Shown in pieces: positions 44,735 through 55,830 of a stretch of 64,000 nucleotides of DNA. How positions within the stretch are numbered: position 1 is the stretch's first letter; each line of letters begins with the position of its first letter. The stretch comes from Chloranthus sessilifolius. Taxonomy: Eukaryota; Streptophyta; Magnoliopsida; Chloranthales; Chloranthaceae. The position numbers were made by a program, and so were the translations under genes. The DNA is taken from assembly GCA_021018995.1 (NCBI GenBank), contig CM037588.1, positions 144,975,725 to 145,039,724 of the forward strand, in the 5' to 3' direction. The notes under the pieces were generated by a model. That model was not told where the DNA came from, did no database searches, and was given only the letters and a program-made list of their open reading frames with translations.

Positions 44735-47428
44735 TATGATCGCTCAAGATAAATAGGCAAGATTATTATCACTTGAGGATATGATTAAAGGCCCTCATTA
44801 GACCGTTTATGCCTAAAATGCCTCACCGTTAGTAAATTTATCTTTCTAGTACCCCCTTTGAGCCTATTGAAATATTTTGCTTATTTCTTTGATAAGATAC
44901 ATTAGCATATACACCCTACACCATTTCTGAATTATAGTTTTACCTTTCTTATTTATGATAAATTAGGAAAGATTGATGAGATAAATGAGAAGAGAGTAAG
45001 TGAAGGAGGTGTTGAAAGAGAATGAAAAAGAAAATAAAGAAGGGAGAAAGAAAATCTGAAAGAGAATGAAAAAGAAAGATATTTTGAGGGAAAATGAAAT
45101 TCAGAGAAGAAAAAGGTGTGAGAAAAGAAAAAGAAAAGTATAAAAAAGAAAAGAGAAATTTTAAAAAAAGAAAAAAAGAGAAGAAAAGTCATAGCTTAGT
45201 TCCTTCTTCAATTTCTCAGAAAACCTTGAATCTCAATTTTCTCTCTTTTATATCCTGTACCTAAAGCCCTATTACAACCCAAGAAAAGACCTTCATCATC
45301 TGATTTTACCCTGGTAATTGCCTTGTGGTGAGTGACTGTATAGCATATATGATACTTGATGTGCCATATTTAGGATAGACAAGTATCTTTCATATGAGAT
45401 TTGCATGTATTCTTGATTGCATCGTGTTTCTTTTAATCATGTAAGACCATATATATTTGCTTTGCATTGATCTCTCACATGTGTATGAAAATTTATCCAT
45501 CATCACAATATTTTTATTTAGAGTGTATATCCATCATGAGGGTTGAGTCTGAAACATGAGATCCGACGGTCTATTGTTTGAATTTGTTATGAGATAGATG
45601 GATCTTAGTCTTGATATGCACACACTACACATCTATGAATGAATGGTTTAATTATTCGAAAATTGGATCATTAGACTAATTTGAACAGATATCAGTATGA
45701 TTGGTATGACATTGATTTTTTAGATTGAGAATAGACATGTTGAATTAATTAATGGTTTTGTGCTTTAAAATTATATATGTAAATGAAAACTATGATTTGA
45801 AAACTTAGTTTTACCGATGGTTTGAAACTTTTTTGAAGTTTATGGGAAACTTTTTTGAAGTTTATGGGTAACTTTACTGTAAACCCTCAGGAGACACCAC
45901 TCCTCCACTAGCGATCACCTAGGGGTTTAAATGCTTAATGCATATGCTAAATGCAATTATGTTATCTATGAAAGCGATAATTTATTTTTCCTAGAATAAG
46001 TTTCTTTTCAGTTTTTATTTTGCCTTTGCTCAAGTACTAGCAAAGTTGAGGTTTGGGGGTGTGATCAATCTTCAAAATCATACATAAATCACTCAAATCT
46101 TGACGTTGTTAGGTTTTGAAAGATGAATAATGTTTATAGTTAGTTAGCTTTCATATACATGAGGATTTAAAGGAAGAAATGAAAGAAAAGAGCTAAAGAG
46201 CCGAAGAAAAAAAGAAAGAAAGAAAGTGTAAGCTCAAAGAGAGAAGAAAGAGAAGAAATCCAAGAAAGAAAAGAAGAAAAAGGCCCAAAGAAAATAGCAA
46301 ACTTGACTGGTCGAAATCACATCTCGATCTGTCAAATTTAGAAGAAAGAAGGACATAAAAGTGAATCTCGATCGATTGAGTTAGGAACTCGACCTGTCGA
46401 GATCCACGGTAAACTCATGAAACCCAATCTCAACCTGTCGAGATTGGAATTCTGGGCATAGTATTGATGGGTTACATGAGGAAAGTTGCAATCCGAGATT
46501 TCTTTCTTTCCTACTTAGAATTAGAATCGTTTTAGAGTTTCCTTCCTAGTTTATCTCATCATACTAGAGCCATATGGATCTATAAATAAGGACCCTAGGT
46601 TTAGACCATCGATAGACAGTTTTAACATAGCTTTTCTATGGCTTTTCAATTCATAATTTTTTAGTTTTCCAGATTTTGAGAGTTTATGAGATAGATGGAT
46701 TTATATGCCATCGTTCTATAGTCAAATCAGAGAGTTGTACTCAGATGATGAAGATTGGAACCACAATGTATAGCTAGTTTTCGAGTTTTGGGATCTCTTA
46801 TAAATCAAAGATGATTAATTAATTTAAAGTTCTATTTCTTATTCTATTTTAAATTCTTTTATGGTAATGATTGCATGAATGAGATTCACTCTTATTAGCG
46901 ACTTGAATTGAATGTTTCGAAAGTATTTTATTTCTATTTTTTATAATCATAATCACCTTGTAGGGATTAGAATTAGATTTGATAAAAAATTCATCATCAA
47001 ATTAGTTCTTCTAGTCTAGTTTGATAGGTTTCAACAATAGTGCTTACAGATTAGATATTTAGAGATTAGATGAATTATATCTTCTTGATTAGTCCATGAC
47101 TATGAATAAGATCTGATTATTTTACCCAACTTTAGCTTGTAGCGAAGAGAAGGGTATTATTCAAAATTCAAATTAGATTAGGAATAGAATTGTGAGTTAA
47201 TTACCAATCTACGATTAAGAGGGATCCTAGGCTGTTTTCTCTATTACTTTTCAAATATATTTTTAGTGCTTTCTCTAGATAATTATAGTTAGATTTACTT
47301 CTAAAAACCTCTTTCTAATTGAGACTTTAATTTGGATAAATAGATAGTCTTTTTTGTATGATACCCTTAGTACTTGTCTTAGTTCCACAAACTTATGCAC
47401 TTGCAAGGTTTACATTATTTAATGATCA
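44735..47428 (+). mobile_element. Second Athila-type remnant: 3' region and LTR
   Basis: From about 44,735 the sequence matches the inverse of 23,110-21,841 in blocks (AAATAGGCAAG, TTTGAGCCTATTGAAA, CCTCAGGAGACACCACTCC). The polypurine tract GAGGTTTGGGGG (46,048-46,059) precedes an LTR at 46,060-47,428. The polyprotein is absent. It stops at GATCA, next to the broken Copia element on the other strand. Confidence 0.7.
46060..47428 (+). repeat. LTR of the second Athila-type remnant
   Basis: It runs TGTGATCAATC to AATGATCA, about 1.37 kb. Near 46,340-46,460 are TCGATCGATTGA and CTCGACCTGTCGAG, again palindromic TCGA-centred words. A TATAAATA box lies at about 46,572. Confidence 0.65.
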
Positions 47429-47451
47429 GGTATCACGATCTACCTCATAAT

Positions 47452-48762
47452 CTATTTTACCTCCTGCCAATGCTCTTTGTTCGGATTAGCCATATAGTTG
47501 CTAACCACTCTAACAGCCTGTGAAATATTCGTTCGAGTACACACCATAGTGTATATCAAACTACCAACCACACTCGCATAGGGAACATGAGTCATGTACT
47601 CACTCTCCTCATCTATAGTAAGAGACATGCTAGCCGAAAGATGAAAGTGAGTGGCCAATATAGTACTTGCCGCCTTTGAGTTTTCTATCCCATATCGTGA
47701 GAGTACCTTCTCCAGATAACTCTTCTATGTCAGATATAATTGTCCTTCCTTTATGTCTCTATGAATCTCCATCCCAAGAATCTTTCTCGTTGCACTAAGA
47801 TCCTTCATCTCAAACTCCATGACAAGTTGAGATTTCAACTGTTGATCCCCACAATGGTTTTTGTAGTTATGAGCATGTCATCAATATATAAGAGAAGATA
47901 AATATACGAGCCATCTGCTAGCCTTTTGAAGTAAACACAATTGTCACATTCACTTCGAATGTAATTTTGACTCACCATTAATGTATCAAACCTCTTGTAC
48001 TAGTGTCTCGACAATTGCTTTAACCCGTACAAAGACTTCTTTAGTTCACACTAACCTCTCTTCTTCAAGAGATTTGAACCCTTCAGGTTGGTTCATATAG
48101 ACCTCCTCCTCCAAATCACCATATAGAAATGTCATTTTCACATCAAGTTACTCAACCTCTAAGTCCAATTATGCTACAATTGACAACAAAGTCCAAATTG
48201 AAGTGTGTTTCACAATTGGTGAAAACACCTCATTGTGATCAATGCCTTCCTTTTACGCATAGCCCTTTGCTACCAACCATGCCTTGTACCATATAGCACT
48301 ACTTTTCGGAGAACCCTCTTTCTTCTTATAAACTCATTTATACCCAATCGCACTCTTACCCTTAGGTAACTCGGTCAATTCTCAAGTATGATTCTTATAA
48401 AAATAATCCATCTCTTCAACCATTGCGGCTTTCCATTCTCGTGCATATCTTCCACTGATTACATCCTTGAATGAAGACGGCTTATTGCCATCCAACGTCA
48501 ACGTGTAGGCGACCACATCCTCGTAATCGTAACGAATTAGTTCTCTAGCATTCCTTTTGGGTCTTCCACCCGCTAAGGATTGATCTGACTCTCTCTCAAC
48601 TGTTTCTACACTTGATATTTTCACCCCTTTTTCTAATGTAGTAATTATAGGAGTTTCTAATTTCACCTCAAACTGATCTTCCACTACCTCTTTAATTTTC
48701 ATGCTTTGTTTGCTAGAAGTTTGAATAATAGATTTATCAAAGGTCACATTTCTACTGATCAT
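47452..48762 (-). pseudogene. Copia reverse transcriptase and RNase H remnant
   Basis: 48,762-48,382 holds the linker before RT with a REWKAAMVEEMDYFYKNHT motif. The catalytic RT box YIDDM is readable on the minus strand near 47,895-47,880. 47,658-47,452 holds YASVVGSLIYTMVCTRTNI, the Copia signature between RT and RNase H. Multiple frameshifts separate these pieces. Confidence 0.7.
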
Positions 48763-48771
48763 AACCTTATT

Positions 48772-49600
48772 CTACTTTGGACACCATAACTTGTATTCTT
48801 TCATGTCGTCTGTATACCCTAAGAAAGTCACCTTCTTAGCTCTTGGGTCAATTTTACTATCTCTGACATGATAGTAAGTTACAAAACCAAAGACCCTCAA
48901 TGCATTGTAATCTGCAGGCTTTCCTGGCATCTCAATTGGAGTCTTATACCATACTGTCGTAGACGGTGATCTATTTATTAGATTACACGCCATACTGACT
49001 ACTTCGACCCAAAATTCTCTACCCAATCGCACATTAGATAACATACATCTTATCTTTTCTAGTAGAGTTTTGTTCATGCGTTCTGCTATCTCATTTGGTT
49101 GAGGTATATTCCTCACTGTGAAGTGCCTAGTAATACCATTCTCTTTGGAGAACTTTTGAAATTGTCCATTACCTCATCACCATTATCGATTCTAAACCGC
49201 TTGACCTTCTTTCCAATTTGGTTCTTAAATAGTATTTTCTACCTTTTAAAGATTTTTAATACCTCATTCTTACTCTTCATCATGTAGATCCATACATACC
49301 GAGTGTAATCATCGATGAAGGAAACGAAATGCCTGACACCTCCTCTAGAAAGAACCTTTGAAGGCCCCCATACATCTGAATATATATAATTCAGTGTGCC
49401 TTAAGTAGTATGAACCACTATGTTAAACATAACCCTGCATTGTTTCTCGAAGATACAATGCTCACAGAAGTCAACCTTGACAACATTTATAACTTTCAAC
49501 AAGCCAAGCTTTCTCAACTCTGTCATCCATATTTCTGATATGTGCCTAGGCGCATTTGCTATAGCTGTGTAGAGGACAAATTGCTAACTTCTAATATAGA
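48772..49600 (-). pseudogene. Copia integrase remnant
   Basis: 49,116-48,772 contains NEIAERMNKTLLEKIRCML with the catalytic Glu position, then FWVEVVSMACNLINRSP and a FLGYTDDMKEYKLWCP end, all typical of the Copia integrase C-terminal half. The N-terminal zinc site and first Asp lie in the frameshifted 49,120-49,600 stretch and are not cleanly readable. Confidence 0.65.
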
Positions 49601-49617
49601 TACCACTGCTTGACCTG

Positions 49618-49995
49618 TTATGTACTCCATGATAGAAAGTAAAAGTTCTTAACCTTTTTCGCTTTTATCACAATGAGAGATCCCTTTGTCACCTTCAAAA
49701 CTCCACCTTGAGCTATAAACTTGAGCCCATTGAAATTAAATTTACCAAGTGATATGATGTTTTCCTTCAGTTTCAGAATATGATGTACATCAATCAATAT
49801 TCTTACAACCCGATCGTGCATCTTTATTCTAATACTCCTATTTCCAACTGTTTCGCATGCCATATTGTTATCCATCAAAACCATTTCACCATCCACCTCT
49901 TTATAAGACGTAAACCAGTCCCTATTTTGACACATGAGGTAGGAGCACCCTGAATCAAGTATCCATATATTTTGTAAGTATACATCAGAAATCAC
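49618..49995 (-). pseudogene. Copia aspartic protease remnant
   Basis: The frame starts near the protease with WILDSGCSYLMCQNRDWF, keeping the catalytic DSG, and continues through a VRILIDVHHILKLKENIIS segment, the usual protease C-terminal region of Copia polyproteins. Confidence 0.7.
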
Positions 49996-50094
49996 TTACT
50001 ATATGTTCCCATCATCATCCAGAACTTATTCGACTATACTAGCCTCATCAATAAGCCCTTTCTGCTTCTTATCCTAAGCATCGTTCCTCCTAAC

Positions 50095-50541
50095 TTATAA
50101 CTGAGGATAATGATCCTTCTCGTGACACTTATAATATTCTCTAGTCTTTCTATTTATGGATTTAGATTTGAACTTTGATATACTTCTTCCAAGCTTATGG
50201 TCCTCTGATCTCCCCCTAACAAACAAGTCATTTGCTTGTATATCACTATCCGAACCTTTCTTCCTTATGTCATTACAAATTAATACCGCTGTAATCGACT
50301 CCAGTTCAATAGTCTCATTCCCATAGAGTAACATAGTAACTAGGTGCTAAGAGGATTCAGGGATGAAAGGAAAAAATAATAGTGCTTTGTTTTCATCCTT
50401 GACCTCTTCTCTAACATTTAATAATTTAGATATTATTTTATTACATTCTTTATGATGTTCGTTGAGAGGAGTACCTTCCTTCATGTGTAACTTGTATAGT
50501 TGCTTCTTAAGATACAGATGACTCGTTAGAGATTTCGCCAT
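50095..50541 (-). pseudogene. Copia gag remnant
   Basis: 50,541-50,347 encodes a UBN2-type gag segment (LYLKKQLYKLHMKEG, LNEHHKECNKIISKL). 50,334-50,095 continues with a zinc-knuckle relic YYKCHEKDHYP that has lost Cys residues. A frame change separates the two. Confidence 0.65.
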
Positions 50542-50860
50542 GCAGAGACTCCAATTTAGCCCACAGTGCGGCCCCCGAGTTCTCTAGCATCACGTTATAC
50601 GTAATCTCCTCCGCTAGACATAGCCGAATCATACTACATGCTTGAGGTTCGAATTTTTCTCAATCACCATCGGACATATCCACCGGCATACCTATAAGCC
50701 CTTTCAACGCCTTGTGCAACCCTTATTGAATCAATATATCCCAGGCTTGTACATGCCACAAACAAAAATTAATTTTTTAGTCGAATTTCTTAACCTCGAA
50801 CCTCGCATTCAAAACTTTACGGACTTCGATGTCATCTCCGATTGTAAAACAAAAACCTAA

Positions 50861-50875
50861 TAGCTCTTATACCAA
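50861..50875 (-). other. Copia primer-binding site
   Basis: In minus sense TTGGTATAAGAGC lies five bases from the LTR end, one base off the initiator tRNA-Met complement. Confidence 0.6.
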
Positions 50876-50880
50876 TTTAT

Positions 50881-51420
50881 TGTGCGAAAAGTTCTCAAAT
50901 TAATCAACGATCAAATAAGAACGCAAAATAAAAGGAAATCAAATACAATCACAAAAGATACAATATTTACGTTATTTAAAAATAAGCTTACGTATATGAG
51001 CAACAATGATTCACTATATTGATGATTGCACAAAAATACAAGAACACTCAAGCCTCACTAAAGCTCTCCACAAAATCCTAGATAGGTTTACCAAAGCTTT
51101 ACAATGATATCTCAACTCCTTAATTCATCTAAGAGCCTTTCCCTTATATAGAAGATCTAAATCCTACTTCTAATATAAGAAGTTAGAGCCTAAAACAATA
51201 ATACACCCATACTCAAACAGTGGCTTCCCATCGGCCGAATGGCTTCCCTAATAATGCAAATTGGACCTTCCGACAACCAGCGATAGACTAGTGAGATCGG
51301 CAAGGCTTACTGCATTCCGATCCCTACAAGCGAGCATCACAAATGCAACCAAAGATTAGGTAAAATCAGTAAAAATCATTGAAACGGCTAATTACGATAG
51401 ATGGGAGATAACTGTTGGAA
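50881..51420 (-). repeat. Probable Copia 5' LTR (outer end uncertain)
   Basis: The inner end TGTGCGAAAAG is fixed by the primer-binding site. Its content (TTATATAGAAGATC at about 51,155 and the leader-like sequence inside) fits a Copia LTR. I cannot place the outer end because the partner LTR is missing. Confidence 0.45.
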
Positions 51421-51929
51421 GAAGGAACTGATGTAGTGTATATATGAGATAAGTATACCCTCTTGTACTTAGAATCTGAGAGTTTCCAAGCCAAAAGGTT
51501 TGATGTCCTCCTGTCACTTTCGCTCAAAAAGTCTCAGAAACCTCTTCACCCTAAGAAAACTCATAAACAAAGGAAAACAATAGAGAAACTCAGAAAATGG
51601 CCATTTCTGAGTAAAAACTCAAAATCTGGTTTTCTATGGTCTCTTGAACGAGGCCTATAGAGACAATCCTCAAACACTATGGGAGGCCATTTTCTGAGTA
51701 CAAACTCAGAATCTAGGTTTCTATGGTCTCTCAAATGAGGCCTATAGAGACAATCCTCAAACGCTATGGGCTCATTGGTTGTTTCTGAGATCAACACAAA
51801 CCCCAGCTTTGTTGATAATGATGGGAAGCTTACGATTTTGCCTTTCCATAATTTCATATCTTCTTCTCATGGCTGCAACCTTTGCCCTCCAAATATGGGC
51901 AAGGTAACTAGTCATTTATGGAGAATGTA

Positions 51930-52082
51930 ATACAGTAGATAATTTTTGATAGATGATTTTGTAGGCAGCTTATGTGGCGTGATGTGACTAGTTGCACACA
52001 TTGTATGGTCCAAGCACTGCAGCTAGTCATGTTGCACCACATAAGCTGTCTGCAAAATTGTCTGTTACAAACTGTCCATTGT
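51930..52082. mobile_element. MITE with long inverted arms, copy 1
   Basis: The left arm (GATTTTGTAGGCAGCTTATG) and the right arm (inverse of ACATAAGCTGTCTGCAAAAT) pair over about 60 bp around a short centre. It is related to 62,567-62,720 by the shared CAGCTTATGTGG / ATTGTCTGT words. Confidence 0.65.
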
Positions 52083-52169
52083 TTATAGTTTTGCTTTAAT
52101 TTATTACAACTATGTATTTTCTTCTGTCCTTTTATTTGTCAATTTGACATAGATTATCGTTGATTAAAG

Positions 52170-52562
52170 GGTCTGGTCATAGAGAGAATCCGAGCCTCGG
52201 TTTTTGGTGAGAGGAAAAAGCGATTCATCTACCTTGGAGATGGGAGCGGCGATTTTTGCCCTTCTATGAAGCTAGACAAAGGAGATTATGTGATTCCAAG
52301 GAAGAATTTCCTAATTTGGGAACTAATTTGCAACAACCTGAAGCCTTTAAAGGCGGAGATTCATGAATGGAGCAATGATGAGGAGCTCCATAGTATCATT
52401 CTTCAACTCATAAACACAATCAACTCTACTACTCATTTACTTTCAGTTGATTGCAATTTTGGGAACACTCCAATCCCCTCACAAGAAACCCTTTTACAAG
52501 CCCAATTTGGCAAAATTGCATTTGAAAAAACACTTTTAAGAAGAAGGCATCCACTTGAGTAA
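52170..52562 (+). pseudogene. HAD phosphatase tail (thiamine-phosphate phosphatase / pyrophosphatase-like)
   Basis: The plus-strand translation GLVIERIRASVFGERKKRF, then IYLGDGSGDFCPSMKL, YVIPRKNFLIWELIC and EIHEWSNDEELHSIILQLIN matches the C-terminal part of the plant PHOSPHO1-like HAD family (inorganic pyrophosphatase 1 / thiamine phosphate phosphatase-like), including the GDGxGD metal-binding motif IV. These enzymes remove phosphate from small substrates using a catalytic Asp. The N-terminal half with the DFDKT nucleophile is absent upstream: the frame closes at a TGA just before 52,170, and the Copia element and a MITE follow. It is most likely the last-exon relic of a gene copy. Confidence 0.7.
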
Positions 52563-53514
52563 GAGAAACTTATTTGAAATATGATGCACCTCTAGTTGAA
52601 ATAGGCGTACGCTGCTTTTGAAAATGGTGTTTTAGAGAAGCAGTCCAATTCTGGTTCTCAAATATGGGCTCATTCAAAGAAGAAAAAGACAGTTGGTGCT
52701 TTGGAAATAATATATCATGTTGCTTCTCAAAATGACATTTTCTCCATGAAAGTACTTTTTGGAAAAGTGTTGGCAAACAGGGCCTCAGTTCCTCACTAAC
52801 AATCGTATATCGGATTCTTCTTATGGGGACCCAATGGTAGATAATTTTGATTAGTTCGGAGGGACAATGTCAAGGAATTTTTTTTTTTAGATCATTGTTT
52901 GACTTTTTCTTTGTGTTTGTGTGATTTTGTGCTCGACATATGCTTTAAAGGTATATTCCTGAACCGACCCTGCCCAACTAGCCCCGATTAAATACCCCTT
53001 ATTTTCTTTCATTATATATATATATATATATATATTATTGTGTCAGATAGGACCTACACACTAACTGATATTTGCCTGATCCAAGATTGGGTTGCATGCC
53101 TCATGCTTGACCTGACCCAAACGGGTCAAGGTTATATGCTTGACCCAATAAAAAACAGGTCGTGAAGGTTGGGCGGGTCAGGTATCAGGTCAACCCGACC
53201 CGTTGAAAGCTCTTAGATTCCCAAGCGATTCTTGGCTCTAGTGATTTGAGATTCGTAGAATCTAGTCTCTAAAAGAGAGAAAGCCTAGACACGAAGCGTG
53301 AGGAAAGGCTGCTTGGTACAAGTAGACTACATAGAAGTATTTAATGTTCTGTACGGGTATTTGAATCTGATGGTTCCAACCTTAAACTTCCTTTAATGAG
53401 ACATATTGAGATATTTTTCATCCTAATACTTCACATAATATATGTTGATTCCATGTGGCATATATCTCCAAAAGTAATACATTAACATTCTTAAGAAGTA
53501 TACCTACTCTACCG
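52563..53514. other. No gene: spacer with (TA)n
   Basis: (TA)n lies at 53,012-53,036. A GGGTCA/TGACCC-rich patch at 53,100-53,215 looks like an old hAT-type MITE. Nothing coding recognised. Confidence 0.4.
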
Positions 53515-54190
53515 AACTCCCTTATTACGATGAATGCAAAAAAAATAAGAAGATGCAGGCAAAAAATAATCACACACAACACAAAAAATTTACATGGTTC
53601 AAACAATCGAGGGCTACTACTACGAGAGTATATGCACTATTTATGAACGTTTACAACGAACACACTCTCTTCTCTCTAGTGCAAACTCAATTAAGATCAA
53701 ACACGATCTTCAACAACTAACCCTTTGTTAAACCAAGGACAATGGTCCTTTAGAAACAGAGAAGAGATCTGTCGAAATATAATAACGATCCTGAAACAAT
53801 AACTACTTCAATTGAATCTTCAATCTCTAAGCAATTATTCAATACTTTTTCTCTCAAAGTATTCACCTCAGTTTTCTATATTGAAAACTCTCACCAAGCT
53901 CTCTCTAGAACCTTAGAGAAACTTTTGTCAATAGGCACCAAAACCCTTTTGAAAACTTCACCAAAGAAATCTTGTAAAGTTTTCAAGTATTCAAAACACT
54001 TCTCCTAATAGGCTCGAAAAAATACATTAGGAAAATTTGGCTAAAGCAATCTTCAAAAATAGACAAGAATTCAAACTTGTGGATCAGAATCCGCCTAGAA
54101 TCAATTGATTGACTTTAACACCTCGGGTGATTGAAACCTGTGGTTGGGATTAAACCTTATTCAACAATAACACTTCTTCTGATGCACCAT
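53515..54190 (-). repeat. Possible lone Copia LTR
   Basis: The sequence style (ACACACAACACAAAAAATTT, ATGGTTCAAAC, then CT-rich and AA-rich leader-like blocks) resembles Copia LTRs read from the minus strand. I cannot define its ends or a duplication. Confidence 0.3.
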
Positions 54191-54199
54191 GATCACGAT

Positions 54200-54995
54200 C
54201 AGGGCTGATCCTGAGATTTTGGTAGCCTATGTCGAGATTTGAAAATGTGGCCTATTGATTTAATAAAAGAAAATTCGTAATAGGGGACAACCCCAAGGAT
54301 GTGTGCCATGTGGAATCAAGATTTGATCGTCTGATAGTTGTGCCATGATCTCAAGATCTGTTGTGTGAAGAATGGGACAAAAAGATCTCCATCGTCTAAT
54401 TTAAGGTAGTCAGCGATTGTTTATGGTAGAAATATGTGTGTTCGTCATAGGATAAACAGGTGCAAATAATGCTACCCTTTCTAGAATTCCTGACATTATT
54501 TTGATTTTAATAAATTATATATGGATTAAAATTTTTATTTCTCTATTTATCTTAATTAGTAAACCACTCTTGTGGTTGAATAAGTGGTTTGTGACACATA
54601 GGATTTAAGTTCAATTCTTCTCTTGTAAAAGGTTCTCCTTTTAATTAATTTTACTAGAGCCTATACACCCAATCTGAATGTGTGTTTAAACAGACAATAG
54701 CATAGTCTCATGTAAGGGAAATCTCTCTACAAATTAGTCAACAAATATTGTCGCAGAGAATTCTCTCCTAAAATAATTTCGAACCTAAAATGAGTCCGGA
54801 AATAAGTGTGAACAACCCTTAGGGTGGTGTTATTTGCACCCATTTTCCTATGAAGAAAATACACATTTCCACCAATAAAACTGTTGATCGGCATGAATCA
54901 GAGGATCAATGGCCTATGTCCCTTCCTACCGGTGGCCTAAGCAGATTGGGAGCTATGTCCATCGCCCCACTTGGCATCGCCTAGGCCCGGCCCTG
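54200..54995. mobile_element. hAT-like non-autonomous element with 8-bp duplication
   Basis: The ends are CAGGGCTGATCCT and the inverse of CAGGGCCGGGCCT. A perfect 8-bp duplication ATCACGAT flanks it (54,192-54,199 and 54,996-55,003). It contains a block (GTGGAATCAAGATTTGAT, 54,311 on) that also lies just outside it (55,029 on), so an older repeat is shared. No transposase. Confidence 0.75.
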
Positions 54996-55307
54996 ATCAC
55001 GATCACTTTTGGGGATGTCTCCCACATGGAATCAAGATATGATTGTTTGATAGGTGGGGCCATGATCCCAAGACATATTGTGTGAAAGATTGAGATGAAA
55101 AATAATCTCCATCATCTAAATCTTGACCGTCGACGGTGAACCATCAGTTGCGGAGACCAAATTTTCTATTGCAAATACCTGAGTACAAGTCATGGATGTT
55201 AATTGTATCAAACACCCTATATGAAATTATTGGAAATTATTGTTTGTACCACTCGTCCCCATTAAAGATATTTAGATTATGGACCCGAATCTCTTGACCG
55301 TCATTTA

Positions 55308-55682
55308 TGGTGTTTAAATGATCTTACATCATTTAATGGCTTATGATGAAGGAAATACTTGCCGTCAAAGTGTTATACGTACCATACATTGAAGTGCCCA
55401 AAAATACACTTTTTAGGCGATTCGAATCATCCGATTTGTGCACTCCAATATCAATGGTGTTCTTAATTTTAGCGGTTGATATTAAAGATCACCAGTTGAA
55501 TGATTTGCAGTCACTCATAAGGATGATCCTTTGGCTGGGACATGTTTCAATGATGGATTGATTGTCACTTAGATAATTTAAATTCATCCCAGATATGTGT
55601 AACGTGACAGATAATAAATCACGATTTAATGATGTATGATCAAAAGTCTAAATTAAATAGTATAAGATCATTTAAACACCAT
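55308..55682. mobile_element. MITE-like inverted-repeat element
   Basis: The ends TGGTGTTTAAATGATCTTA and the inverse TAAGATCATTTAAACACCA bracket about 375 bp of AT-rich sequence with no coding value. Confidence 0.6.
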
Positions 55683-55685
55683 ATT

Positions 55686-55830
55686 CACTACGTCAAAAGA
55701 AGGAAAAAACTACTATAGCTTTATAAAAATAAACTACTGTTTAAAAGTGGTATACTATTCCACTCATTAAAACAGTAGTTTTCCACCTTAAATCAGTAGT
55801 ATTTTAAGTATAAAAGACGTCACTTAGGAA
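55686..55830 (+). repeat. Probable CACTA element terminus
   Basis: It starts CACTACGTCAAAAGAAGG and is followed by inverse and direct copies of an AAACTACTGTTT / AAACAGTAGTTTT word (55,724-55,805), the subterminal repeat pattern of CACTA elements. With the TNP2 transposase downstream on the same strand it is probably the 5' end of one element. The 3' end is not found in the window. Confidence 0.45.

Larger units (their letters stand above)
47440..51420 (-). mobile_element. Decayed Ty1/Copia element, 3' end missing
   Basis: In minus sense: probable 5' LTR (about 51,420-50,881), primer-binding site, gag, protease, integrase, RT and the start of RNase H, in Copia order (integrase before RT). 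It stops within RNase H at about 47,450, where the Athila-type LTR begins. The outer LTR boundary is not certain. Confidence 0.7.

Noticed and set aside
44953-45192. Phe/Ser-rich minus frame
   Set aside because: Translation of a purine-rich low-complexity tract that belongs to the Athila 3' non-coding region.
51463-51857. Pair of opposing frames with an internal repeat (ACTCAGAATC / GAGGCCTATAGAGACAATCC)
   Set aside because: There is a real short direct repeat (about 51,595-51,665 and 51,690-51,760), but no protein motif and both strands are equally open.
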